Assembly (NCBI GenBank): GCA_002453315.1 | Contig: DKGO01000004.1 | Location: forward strand, 1 to 9,024 | Length of the DNA: 9,024 nt | Direction of reading: 5' to 3' | Source: Caryophanales bacterium UBA6768 | GTDB lineage: Bacteria > Bacillota > Bacilli > Bacillales_D > Amphibacillaceae | Part shown: piece by piece, positions 1 through 7,169 of the stretch | How positions within the stretch are numbered: the first letter of the stretch is position 1 | How the letters are laid out: each line of letters starts with the position of its first letter | The notes under the pieces: model-generated | The model's database searches: none | Told to the model about the DNA's origin: nothing | Seen by the model: the letters and a program-made list of their open reading frames with translations, nothing else | Program-made: the position numbers and the translations under genes

Positions 1-670
1 TGACGCTATTTTGGGGATTCTCATTGCAACTGCTCGACGTATTCCTCAATTAGACCATTATGTAAAAAGTGGTCAATGGCAAGGCAATTTGACTGCTGAC
101 TACTACGGTGTTGATGTCCATCACAAAACAGTTGGGATTATTGGTATGGGCGAAATTGGACAGGCAATCGGTCATCGGGCACATAACGGTTTTCATATGA
201 ATGTGTTATATCATAACCGTTCACGGAAACCCGAAGCGGAAAAATTATTAAATGCGACTTATTGTGACATGGACGAGTTGTTGGAGAGGTCAAATTTTGT
301 CGTTTTAATGACTCCTTTAACGAAGGAAACAGAGGGAATGATTGGTGAAAGAGAATTTAAATTAATGAAAAAGTCAGCCATATTTATTAACGGTTCCCGT
401 GGCGGAACAATTGTTGAAAGTGACCTCATTCAGGCACTTAAAAACGGAGAAATTGCTGCTGCTGGACTGGATGTCTTTGAAAAAGAACCTGTTGATCGGG
501 ATAATCCGTTACTTAAAATGCCTAATGTTGTTACTTTACCGCATATCGGATCATCTACCTTTGCGACTGAATTAAAAATGTCCCATTTAGCTTGTGACAA
601 TATGTTGGCGGGATTAGACGGTAAAAAACCTCCAACTTTAATTGATGAATCGGTTTGGAAAAATACTTGA
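1..670 (+). CDS. D-2-hydroxyacid dehydrogenase (D-glycerate / glyoxylate / 2-ketogluconate reductase type), 5'-truncated by the window edge
   Basis: This is the C-terminal 222 residues of a protein normally about 320 long. The frame is open through base 2 (Asp-Ala-Ile-Leu-Gly...), so the TTG at 11 is an internal codon and the true start lies outside. Counting GAC at 2-4 as residue 1, the Rossmann motif GMGEIG is at 48-53. The catalytic triad is complete: Arg133 in NGSRGG, Glu162 in FEKEP and His181 in LPHIGSS. Arg/Lys residues after the second strand (NRSRK, about 72-76), where NAD-dependent enzymes have Asp, suggest a preference for NADP(H). The family reduces glyoxylate, hydroxypyruvate or 2-ketogluconate to the D-hydroxy acid in the cytosol. 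From memory, stretches such as DVHH.T.GIIGMG and GEREFKLMK resemble B. subtilis YvcT. The exact substrate cannot be read from the sequence. The next gene is convergent, so this is the last gene of its transcript. Confidence 0.93.
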   Translation, partial: DAILGILIATARRIPQLDHYVKSGQWQGNLTADYYGVDVHHKTVGIIGMGEIGQAIGHRAHNGFHMNVLYHNRSRKPEAEKLLNATYCDMDELLERSNFVVLMTPLTKETEGMIGEREFKLMKKSAIFINGSRGGTIVESDLIQALKNGEIAAAGLDVFEKEPVDRDNPLLKMPNVVTLPHIGSSTFATELKMSHLACDNMLAGLDGKKPPTLIDESVWKNT

Positions 671-780
671 CTGTCAATATTTCTGGGTTGATATGATTTT
701 TTTAAATAAAGTGGTTTTTCATTATTTTCTTGCGGAATTCAGTTTGAAGGAGTCCAAGAATTAAACACAATCTGGCATAA

Positions 781-828
781 TCGTATTATAAGTTCAACAT
801 AATGAGACTTGTTAATCTTATAATACGA
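781..828. repeat. Perfect 12-bp inverted repeat between convergent genes
   Basis: TCGTATTATAAG at 781-792 is exactly mirrored by CTTATAATACGA at 817-828 around a 24-nt loop. A second short stem (AACA 796-799 / TGTT 810-813) could form inside the loop. It lies 26 nt past the stop of the small minus-strand gene and 110 nt past the dehydrogenase stop, where a bidirectional terminator would be expected. The stem is A+T-rich and no T-run follows on either strand, so it is not a canonical intrinsic terminator. Each arm contains TATAAT, so an operator or promoter role is also possible. Confidence 0.5.
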
Positions 829-853
829 CTATCCAATTGTTGAGTAGGCCTTT

Positions 854-1030
854 TCACCCTTCATTACCCTTCTCATCAGGATTCGTGAAAAACATCGACA
901 TCAAAACCATAAAAACAGGCAATAAACTCCATAGGAAAAAGCCCCATTGTTGTGTTATTAGTGATAAAATTAAGAAGAAAACAAGTGTTACAATCGAAAT
1001 AAAAATAGTGCTTTTTTGATATTTACTCAC
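854..1030 (-). CDS. Small two-helix membrane protein, unrecognised (58 aa)
   Basis: The gene starts with GTG (1028-1030) and ends with TGA (854-856). An SD-like AGAAAGG lies 10 nt upstream of the GTG, and a SigA-like promoter lies about 95 nt upstream (1125-1153). The product begins MSKYQKSTIF. It has a hydrophobic segment at about residues 8-26 (FISIVTLVFFLILSLI), a short turn with Gln-Gln-Trp-Gly (27-30), a second hydrophobic segment at about 31-48 (FFLWSLLPVFMVLMSMFF), and a charged tail ending PDEKGNEG. This composition is that of a membrane hairpin and would be unlikely by chance in a spurious frame. I recognise no family. It is convergent with the dehydrogenase gene and transcribed in the same direction as sbcDC, but separated from sbcC by 289 nt with its own promoter, so it is probably independent. 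The opposite-strand frame at 837-1019 has no SD and a random composition. Confidence 0.72.
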   Translation of the reverse strand: MSKYQKSTIFISIVTLVFFLILSLITQQWGFFLWSLLPVFMVLMSMFFTNPDEKGNEG

Positions 1031-1124
1031 TTAAAAACACCCTTTCTACGTTGTCTGAAAATGATTTTTTCAACCAAATAAAAAAGCTAATCTAGATATT
1101 TTCTATGCTAAATCTTTGCAGCCT

Positions 1125-1153
1125 ATAATACACTGGGATTAAGCAGTTTTCAA
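1125..1153 (-). promoter_or_regulatory. SigA-like promoter of the 58-aa membrane protein gene
   Basis: Read on the minus strand, TTGAAA (1148-1153) and TATTAT (1125-1130) are separated by exactly 17 nt. Each hexamer matches the vegetative consensus at 5 of 6 positions. Transcription would start near 1118, giving a leader of roughly 85-90 nt before the GTG at 1030. Confidence 0.6.
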
Positions 1154-1218
1154 TGGAAATACCATTTTTTATACAATCTATGAATAAATGATTTTAGAAA
1201 CGAATATTGATATTGGGT

Positions 1219-1296
1219 AAAACATTTTTTTCACAACAATGTTTTCCATAAGAGGGGGATTTGTCGATAACAACCATTTCATTTTCACAATCCCCC
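1219..1296. other. Two inverted repeats in the sbcC 3' flank
   Basis: The gap 1031-1319 contains no convincing gene. Besides the promoter at 1125-1153 it holds two hairpins downstream of sbcC. The nearer pairs GGGGGATT (1254-1261) with AATCCCCC (1289-1296) and extends by GT/AC across a bulged T, with a 22-nt loop. The farther pairs AAAACATT (1219-1226) with AATGTTTT (1238-1245), with an 11-nt loop. In the sbcC direction the first has no T-run, and the second is A+T-rich and ends in only four T. They may end or stabilise the sbcDC transcript, but neither is a textbook intrinsic terminator. Confidence 0.4.
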
Positions 1297-1319
1297 AGTC
1301 CCCAACAAAATGAATGATT

Positions 1320-4300
1320 TTATTTAACAATAATTTCTGTTTTACTAAAGCCATCCTTTGTTTTTGTCACTTCGAGCATCGCCGGAAAGTTCATTTTCAA
1401 TTCATCGACATGGGAAATTACTCCGATGATTCGCCCGTCTTGTTGTAAATGAACTAATGCGTCAATTGCTTTTTGTAATGACTCTGCATCTAATGAACCG
1501 AAGCCTTCATCAATGAACATTGTTTCGATTGATACCGAACCTTGAAAACTTTGAATGACATCTGACATACCCAACGCTAAACATAATGAAGCAATAAATT
1601 TCTCCCCACCAGATAGTGTTTTCACATCTCGTGTTTGGCTTGTATACGTATCATAAACATCAATCGATAAGCCACTTTGACGACCACGAGATTCCTGTCG
1701 ATCACTTCGCAGTAATCGGTATTGCCCATTTGACAAATCATAAAAACGGACATTGGCAGCTTGCATAATTTGCTCAAGAAAATCGATTTGTAAAAAACGT
1801 TCCAACGATATTTTCTGTTCGTTTTGTCCGCGAACTGTATCATGCAATTCTACCACCATCGATAATTTCTTCTCTAATTTTTCTGAACGTTTCCAAATAT
1901 CTTGTAATTTTCCAATTGTTGAGGCAATCTCTTTAAAATTTTCCTTGGAGCGATTATAGTGTTCATACGCCACGTCTTGTGTTTCTTTTAATTGTCTTAA
2001 CTTTTCTTCCAATTCATGTAAGTCTAACCGTTCCCTACCCTTCAATAAACCTGTTAACTCATCCACTTGTTTCGTTAAGGTATGAACGGTTTGCTTGTAA
2101 TGACTTATCTCCCTCTCTAATTTATCTCTAGTTTCGGCATTTAGTCTTGCCACTTTATAAGCCTTTTCAGTAGAAAACTCACTCGAAGTTAACTGTGCTA
2201 AAAATTCCTTTTTAGCTAACGACAATTTTCCCTCGACACTTACCATTTGTTCTTCTGCACTTTTTAACGATGTAGACATTTCTGTAGATACCTTTTCAGC
2301 CTTTTTCAACTCTTCTTGAACAGATTCCCACAATGCCAACATTTTATGATAAGTTAATTCTTTCGCCTTCAATTTCGCTTGTAAAATGTCAACCCGTTGT
2401 AATTCTTCAGGAATCTTTTCCATTTGTGTATTAAATGTTGCTAATTTTGTTGTAAAATCGTTCTGTTTTTTCTGCCATAATTCATTTATTGTTTCTCTTT
2501 CTTTCGTTTTAGACTTAACTAATTCTTCAGCTTCTTTTTGCACCTTTTTCAAATCAGTTAATTTTTGTTCATTCTTTTCTAATTCAGAAACCTCACCATT
2601 CATTTTCTTACCCTGTTCAACTACTTCCACGACCTTTGTTGCAATTTCAGATTCAGCAATTTCATGGTTTGCCTTTATATCCCGTGCTATTTTTTCTAGT
2701 TGTGCAACATTTGCATCATATTGCCCTTTTACCTTACTAACATCATTACGAGCCACTTCAAAATCCCGTTTCAACCGATCTAATGTTTCTTTTTCAACTG
2801 TTCCTTCTGTCACTGTCGCTTTATGAGGATGATGGGCACTCCCACAAACAGGACACTCATCCCCTTCCAATAATTGTGATGCTAATAAATAAGCTTGATT
2901 ATGTTGCCATGACTTTTCTGCCTCATTATATTCCGCTTCAATCTCCTTTAAAACTTTTTGTTTTTCCAGAACTTTTTCCTTTAATTTGTTAATTTCCTTC
3001 GTTTGAATGATATAGCTGTTTAATAAATTATATTTTGAGCGTAATTCGTTAATTTTATATTTCTTTTCCCGATTTTCATTAATATTTTCCGTTAATTTTT
3101 CTATTTCAGTTCGTCGATTTTCAATATTATCACTGTTTTCATCAACATACTTTTTCAAATCTTTAACCTTTTTATCCAATTGTTCGAGCTCATTCTTATC
3201 TCTTACTAATTCTTTCCTTGTCGACTCACTTGCTATCACAACTTTTTCAAATTCCTTATATTGATAAATTTCCTGATATAAATCCTCGCGTTCTTTTGTC
3301 CTATCATTTTCGATGGAATACTTCCCCTTAGCCTTTTCCAAAACAGATGCTGCCTGTTCCAAAAGTTCTTTTGTATCTTTTACGGCTTGTACCTGTTTCT
3401 GTTGTTCTTCCTGTCGTTGTAGAAAATGCAGTTCATAAGGTTCAATTAATTGTGCTTTTTTTGCCGCCTCCAACTTCTCTTCTTTTTCCGACATCAATTG
3501 ACGCTTTTCAAGTAATTCATCTAAACTCTTTTTCTTTTCAGCTAATGAATCAAACTGTTTATTTAATTCTGTCGCATCATATACTTCCTTTTGCATTTTT
3601 TCATATTTTTTAGCCTGCCCAAGATAAGTCTGTTCATCAATTTGCTTTTTTACATCAAAATATCGTTTTTCCTCTTCCAAAGCAGGAATCATCTGACTCA
3701 TATGATAATATTCCTGTTCCAGCAACTGAAACAAAGGAGATTCATCACGCTTTTCTATCTTATTGGGAATATTTCCAATATAAATTTCCATTGCTCGTTT
3801 TTCGTGATCCAAATCATTTTCTAGCTTATTGCGCTTCTCTTTTAACAATGCATTCATATGCTGAAATCGGTCAGTTTTAAACAATTTTCTTAAAATAACT
3901 TCCTTATTTTCGGTTGATGAGGTTAGTAATTTCCGGAATTCCCCTTGTGGCAACATGACAATTTGTCGAAATTGGTTATGATTCAATCCGATTAATTCCT
4001 CGACTTTTTCATTTATATCTGTCACCATTTGCCGGTCAACACAAGGAATTTCTTCCCCGTCAATAATTTGATAAAATTCATGTTTGTCCCCTGTACTTGA
4101 TACATTGCCTTCTTTCACATGGGGCATTTGCCGAAAGATTCGATATTGTCTGCCACTCAAACTGAACCTCAATTCGACAGATGTATGTACATCATCTTCC
4201 GCAAACTGACTCCGCAACATTCTAACATTATCCCTGTCGCTCCCGCTGGCTAAACCGTACAATGCAAAACAAATCGCATCAAAAATGGTCGTCTTTCCAG

Positions 4301-4415
4301 CACCAGTAACACCCGAAATAACATATAAATTTTGTTCATTTAATTTATTTAAATCAATTTTTTCTACCTCTTTATATGGTCCAAAGGCAATCATCGTTAA
4401 TGCTAATGGTTTCAT
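1320..4415 (-). CDS. sbcC: Exonuclease subunit SbcC (Rad50-type SMC ATPase)
   Basis: This is the ATPase subunit of the SbcCD complex, the bacterial Rad50/Mre11 equivalent. The complex opens and degrades DNA hairpins and processes blocked double-strand ends. Counting from the chosen start (1031 aa), the N-terminal ATPase half has Walker A GVTGAGKTT at 35-43 and the Q-loop segment VMLPQGEFR. A long Glu/Lys/Leu-rich coiled coil follows, broken at its tip by the zinc hook CPVC (Cys521 and Cys524), through which two molecules join. The C-terminal half has the ABC signature LSGGEK (934-939), Walker B MFIDE (Asp969, Glu970) and the D-loop GSLDAES. The length is near that of E. coli SbcC (1048 aa). 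Start choice: an ATG at 4419-4421 would lie 1 nt after the SD core GAGGTG, whereas the ATG at 4413-4415 has a 7-nt spacing and gives the usual MKPLAL opening, so I prefer the latter. It follows sbcD by 41 nt in one operon. Confidence 0.97.
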   Translation of the reverse strand: MKPLALTMIAFGPYKEVEKIDLNKLNEQNLYVISGVTGAGKTTIFDAICFALYGLASGSDRDNVRMLRSQFAEDDVHTSVELRFSLSGRQYRIFRQMPHVKEGNVSSTGDKHEFYQIIDGEEIPCVDRQMVTDINEKVEELIGLNHNQFRQIVMLPQGEFRKLLTSSTENKEVILRKLFKTDRFQHMNALLKEKRNKLENDLDHEKRAMEIYIGNIPNKIEKRDESPLFQLLEQEYYHMSQMIPALEEEKRYFDVKKQIDEQTYLGQAKKYEKMQKEVYDATELNKQFDSLAEKKKSLDELLEKRQLMSEKEEKLEAAKKAQLIEPYELHFLQRQEEQQKQVQAVKDTKELLEQAASVLEKAKGKYSIENDRTKEREDLYQEIYQYKEFEKVVIASESTRKELVRDKNELEQLDKKVKDLKKYVDENSDNIENRRTEIEKLTENINENREKKYKINELRSKYNLLNSYIIQTKEINKLKEKVLEKQKVLKEIEAEYNEAEKSWQHNQAYLLASQLLEGDECPVCGSAHHPHKATVTEGTVEKETLDRLKRDFEVARNDVSKVKGQYDANVAQLEKIARDIKANHEIAESEIATKVVEVVEQGKKMNGEVSELEKNEQKLTDLKKVQKEAEELVKSKTKERETINELWQKKQNDFTTKLATFNTQMEKIPEELQRVDILQAKLKAKELTYHKMLALWESVQEELKKAEKVSTEMSTSLKSAEEQMVSVEGKLSLAKKEFLAQLTSSEFSTEKAYKVARLNAETRDKLEREISHYKQTVHTLTKQVDELTGLLKGRERLDLHELEEKLRQLKETQDVAYEHYNRSKENFKEIASTIGKLQDIWKRSEKLEKKLSMVVELHDTVRGQNEQKISLERFLQIDFLEQIMQAANVRFYDLSNGQYRLLRSDRQESRGRQSGLSIDVYDTYTSQTRDVKTLSGGEKFIASLCLALGMSDVIQSFQGSVSIETMFIDEGFGSLDAESLQKAIDALVHLQQDGRIIGVISHVDELKMNFPAMLEVTKTKDGFSKTEIIVK

Positions 4416-4456
4416 CGTCATCCACCTCTTAAAAAAACTTACAATCTATTTAATCT

Positions 4457-5623
4457 CTAATTTACTAGCACTGTTTCATTTTCAATTTTCAATAATTCAT
4501 CTAACACTTCTTTAAACATTTCTTCCATTTCCTCTGACACTTCTTTGCCTGTCATTTCCATATAAAAAGCCGTAAATAATTGTAAATCAGATAACTCTTT
4601 TACCTGTTTCTGGCCTGTTGTTTGCATTGATTGAATGAACGGGTCATGACTTCTTTCCACATGCATCGCATTCGGAAAAATAGACCGAACTTTTTCCATC
4701 GGTGTAAGTACGATTTGCTCGTCCAACAATTTGACAAAAACGTAATCATCATTCATCGGTAACGTTAAAATGTCAGCCATTGTTTTTTCTACCGTTCGTA
4801 AATCCCGAATTGGTTGCAAATTTCGTTTTTCTACAGTGACTTCTCCCTTTTCATCCAAATTAACGATATAAAATCCTTTTTTATGATTTTCTTCCGAAAG
4901 CGAATATTTTAACGGTGAGCCAGCATATTTTATTTTGTCATGTAACACTTGATGGGCTTGGTGTAAATGTCCCAAAGCTGTATAATGAAAAGGTTCAAAA
5001 TGGTGAGCATTGACATATTCGGCACCACCGATTGATAACGGTTTTTCACTGTCACTCGTATTCGCCTCTTCCTCGCCATAAGGGGTGACAAAAGCATGTC
5101 CGACAAAAACATGACGGACATTGACGTCCATATTTTCGGAAATTTTATCAATAATAAATTTCATCGCATCTTCATGACTTTTTATAGGATCATCCTTGAA
5201 TATATTTCTCACAATACTTGGATCAGTATAAGGGATTAAATGAAAATAAATTTCACCATGGTCATCACTGAGCACAATAGGGGTCAAAGATTCATCTAAT
5301 TGACTAACGAGATAAAAGCCATTTTCACGCATAATGCTTGTCCCAAAATGAAGCCGGGTTGGACTATCATGGTTGCCGGCAATCGCTAAAACAGGAATCT
5401 GCCAATCTAGTACAATTTTACCAATCACACGGTCAAACAATTGAATTGCTTCAGGGGGTGGAATGGCCCGGTCATAAATATCTCCGGCAATAATGATAGC
5501 ATCTGGTTTTTCTCCTTCAATTTCTTGTAAAAATTCATCCAAAATATGTGCCTGATCTTCAATCATTGAGACACCTTGGACAATTTTTCCTAAATGCCAA
5601 TCGGCTGTATGAAAAATTTTCAC
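4457..5623 (-). CDS. sbcD: Exonuclease subunit SbcD (Mre11-type nuclease)
   Basis: This 388-aa metallophosphoesterase is the nuclease subunit of SbcCD, giving Mn-dependent 3'-5' exonuclease and hairpin endonuclease activity that depends on SbcC ATP hydrolysis. The Mre11 metal-binding motifs are all present and in order: Asp8-Trp-His10, Gly47-Asp48-x-x-Asp51, Gly83-Asn84-His85-Asp86, GHAF with His176, and GHLH with His219 and His221. The family motif KYAGSPLKYS follows at about 232-241. The C-terminal capping region (about 270-388) is more variable. The start is GTG (5621-5623), with the SD AAAGAGGTG placed 7 nt upstream. SbcC uses the same AAGAGGTG signal, which suggests matched translation of the two subunits. 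In B. subtilis, as I recall, addBA precede sbcDC; here a divergent DUF4260 gene lies upstream instead. Confidence 0.97.
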   Translation of the reverse strand: MKIFHTADWHLGKIVQGVSMIEDQAHILDEFLQEIEGEKPDAIIIAGDIYDRAIPPPEAIQLFDRVIGKIVLDWQIPVLAIAGNHDSPTRLHFGTSIMRENGFYLVSQLDESLTPIVLSDDHGEIYFHLIPYTDPSIVRNIFKDDPIKSHEDAMKFIIDKISENMDVNVRHVFVGHAFVTPYGEEEANTSDSEKPLSIGGAEYVNAHHFEPFHYTALGHLHQAHQVLHDKIKYAGSPLKYSLSEENHKKGFYIVNLDEKGEVTVEKRNLQPIRDLRTVEKTMADILTLPMNDDYVFVKLLDEQIVLTPMEKVRSIFPNAMHVERSHDPFIQSMQTTGQKQVKELSDLQLFTAFYMEMTGKEVSEEMEEMFKEVLDELLKIENETVLVN

Positions 5624-5681
5624 GTTTAAACACCTCTTTAGAAATTTGCTTTACATTTATTCGAATTTTTCTATGAAAACA

Positions 5682-5728
5682 TTTACAATCAATACTATCA
5701 TTATATACGAATTTACTAGAAAATTTAA
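5682..5728. promoter_or_regulatory. Overlapping divergent promoters for sbcDC and the DUF4260 gene
   Basis: On the plus strand, TTTACA (5682-5687) and TATACG (5704-5709) are 16 nt apart and fit a vegetative promoter for the DUF4260 gene. On the minus strand a perfect TATAAT lies at 5700-5705, with a weak TTAAAT 17 nt upstream (5723-5728), fitting sbcD. The two -10 boxes overlap by two bases, so polymerase binding in the two directions should be mutually exclusive. The rest of 5624-5740 is A+T-rich with no other clear signal. Confidence 0.4.
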
Positions 5729-5740
5729 TAGGAGGCAATG

Positions 5741-6088
5741 ATGGTAAAAAAACTAATTCATTTAGAGGGTTTTGCAGTATTTATGTCGATGATTGTTTTG
5801 TATGCTCACTATGGGGGAAGCTGGTGGATTTTTTTCTTATTCTTGCTTTCACCTGACATTTCAGCATTTGCTTATTTAGTAGATGAGAAAGTTGGTGCTA
5901 TCATTTATAATCTCTTCCACACGTATGCTTTTTCAGTACCAGCTTTGTTGATTGGATTTTTGCTCAATCATCATATAATTATGATAATTGGCATTATTTG
6001 GGTTGCTCATATAGGTATAGACCGTTTATTTGGTTACGGCCTAAAAAATCCGACAGCATTTAAAGATACACATCTACAAAAAATTTAA
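5741..6088 (+). CDS. DUF4260 family membrane protein
   Basis: This 115-aa integral membrane protein belongs to DUF4260, whose molecular function is unknown. The family pattern is clear: an opening with H-L-E-G (residues 7-10), then GGSWW, the segment SPDISAFAYLVDEKVGAIIYN, the HTY triplet, and a C-terminal AHIGIDRLFGYGLK followed by TAFKDTHL. About four hydrophobic stretches lie near residues 11-22, 28-47, 62-75 and 78-95. An ATG occurs at both 5738 and 5741. The AGGAGG at 5730-5735 leaves 2 nt before the first and 5 nt before the second, so I chose 5741; the alternative adds one Met. It is divergent from sbcD. Its TAA directly abuts the stop codon of the following convergent gene. Confidence 0.88.
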   Translation: MVKKLIHLEGFAVFMSMIVLYAHYGGSWWIFFLFLLSPDISAFAYLVDEKVGAIIYNLFHTYAFSVPALLIGFLLNHHIIMIIGIIWVAHIGIDRLFGYGLKNPTAFKDTHLQKI

Positions 6089-6586
6089 TTAAGCCCTATT
6101 AAGGAATAATTTTATGCAAAAGGCTACTGTTATTCCGAATAAAAAATGACCGATAACCCAATGGATTAATGCAATGGCAGAAAGTAATTCAGGAGTCCTT
6201 TCTGATAATGTCGTCGTTGGATAAATCATCATGCCAATGGCGATTGAAATAGTTGGGATTCTCCAAAATGTTTGACGTCTGGTCCAGTTAAGTTTTTTCA
6301 TAACGAAGATCATTAAGGATACAATAATAATAGATACAATGATATGAAAGGAAAACTCGATCATCTCGGGGAATTTATAAGTTTTCAGAATAGGAAAATA
6401 ATCGATGTTTAATAAAAGGGTATACACTTTAATTTCATAGAAGGTTTCAATGACCTTAAAATACATGCCAATAGCGATGCTTGACATAACACCAACAATA
6501 ACAGTGTAAATTAGGTTAGTGCCACCCATTTTATTTTGATGATGTCTAGAACTTTGTCCATTGTTCAATTTCTCAACCACCCTCAT
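6089..6586 (-). CDS. Four-helix membrane protein, unrecognised
   Basis: The product is at most 165 aa. It has a polar N-terminus (about 1-22) and four likely transmembrane segments near residues 24-43, 76-96, 108-125 and 137-160. A loop with Tyr/Phe/Pro residues lies between the first two, and a basic K-K-x-x-W-x-R-R stretch follows the second. I recognise no family and see no catalytic motif. The start is uncertain. The ATG at 6584-6586 has no SD in front of it, only an A+T-rich run. The only purine-rich SD-like sequence, GAGGGTGG, lies within the first codons and is better placed for an in-frame TTG at 6566-6568, which would give 159 aa. A candidate promoter lies at 6651-6679. The reading frame ends exactly where the DUF4260 frame ends on the other strand. 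Confidence 0.8.
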   Translation of the reverse strand: MRVVEKLNNGQSSRHHQNKMGGTNLIYTVIVGVMSSIAIGMYFKVIETFYEIKVYTLLLNIDYFPILKTYKFPEMIEFSFHIIVSIIIVSLMIFVMKKLNWTRRQTFWRIPTISIAIGMMIYPTTTLSERTPELLSAIALIHWVIGHFLFGITVAFCIKLFLNRA

Positions 6587-6650
6587 TTAATAGGAATAAT
6601 AAAGATTTTGATATTGTGTTCCTTAAATTTGTGTGTAGCTGTTTATCATT

Positions 6651-6679
6651 ACAATATAACCAATAAGATTGATTATCAA
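6651..6679 (-). promoter_or_regulatory. Candidate SigA-like promoter of the four-helix membrane protein gene
   Basis: On the minus strand, TTGATA (6674-6679, 5 of 6 matches) is followed after 17 nt by TATTGT (6651-6656, 4 of 6). It would give a leader of about 60-75 nt. The region is A+T-rich, so chance matches are possible. Confidence 0.35.
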
Positions 6680-6726
6680 GATTTCAACGCAAACCAAGCA
6701 AAATATTCATAAACATCACACCCAAT

Positions 6727-6765
6727 GCTTACACTATTCATACTTCGGGTATAGCAAAATATATT
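6727..6765 (+). promoter_or_regulatory. Promoter region of the ASCH-domain gene, with SigB-like and SigA-like elements
   Basis: Two readings overlap. GCTTAC (6727-6732) and GGGTAT (6747-6752), 14 nt apart, resemble a general-stress SigB promoter (GTTTAA, 12-14 nt, GGGTAT): the -10 is perfect and the -35 matches 4 of 6. TTCATA (6737-6742) and TATATT (6760-6765), 17 nt apart, resemble a SigA promoter (4 of 6 and 5 of 6). Either would place transcription start shortly before the SD at 6776. Confidence 0.4.
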
Positions 6766-6788
6766 AAAACTTAAAGGGGAGAAAATCC

Positions 6789-7130
6789 ATGGTATATGAA
6801 AACAAACAAAACTGGCCCAGAAAATATGACATAAACAAACTTGTTACACGCAATCTAGATATAGATAAAATTAAGAGTGGCGATAAAATATCCGTAAGAC
6901 GTAATGATCGTTATGCTGATCCTGGTGACGAACTTGAACTAAAGGGACAGGCCTTTATTATTAAAGATGTCTATCCACAAAAATTGAAAGACATGACAGA
7001 TGAAATGGCTAATCAGGAAGGTTATGCTAACTTAGGGGAATATAAAGAGGCCCTTACCTCCATTCATCAAGGAGCAGTATGGGACCCAGAAAGTATCGTA
7101 TGGGTGCATGAATTTAAACAAAAAGAATAA
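6789..7130 (+). CDS. ASCH domain-containing protein
   Basis: This is a soluble 113-aa protein of the ASCH (PUA-like) fold, a family linked to RNA or modified-base binding; its role in Bacillaceae is not established. The diagnostic ASCH opening motif, G-x-K-x-x-x-R, appears as G31-D-K-I-S-V-R37-R38. It is followed by a compact beta-rich stretch (GDELELKGQAFIIKDVYP, about 46-63) and ends with a conserved-looking VWVHEF (104-109). The length is typical of a stand-alone single-domain ASCH protein. The ATG at 6789 has GGGGAG (6776-6781) 7 nt upstream. It appears to be monocistronic, with its own promoter region at 6727-6765 and a strong terminator at 7170-7204. Confidence 0.85.
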   Translation: MVYENKQNWPRKYDINKLVTRNLDIDKIKSGDKISVRRNDRYADPGDELELKGQAFIIKDVYPQKLKDMTDEMANQEGYANLGEYKEALTSIHQGAVWDPESIVWVHEFKQKE

Positions 7131-7169
7131 CGATTTGTCAGCCACTGACATCTTAAAGTGCCAGAAAAT

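Noticed and set aside
742..765. AAGGAGT sequence downstream of the dehydrogenase, looking like a ribosome-binding site
   Set aside because: No ATG, GTG or TTG follows at a usable distance, and the frames close within a few codons.
837..1019. Plus-strand 60-codon frame opposite the small membrane protein gene
   Set aside because: It has no SD and a basic, low-complexity composition. The minus strand of the same DNA has an SD, a promoter and a sensible membrane hairpin.
1148..1170. AATGG/CCATT hairpin followed by T-run (possible plus-strand terminator)
   Set aside because: The stem is only 5 bp and A+T-rich, lies about 480 nt from the nearest plus-strand gene, and overlaps the -35 box of the minus-strand promoter.
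1622..4421. Several frames of 68-146 codons on the plus strand, and one on the minus strand, inside sbcC
   Set aside because: They are shadows of the repetitive coiled-coil codons of sbcC. They are rich in Phe, Ser and Cys, lack SD sequences and show no family signature.
4930..5151. 73-codon minus-strand frame within sbcD
   Set aside because: It overlaps the conserved metal-binding region of sbcD in another frame and has no initiation signal.
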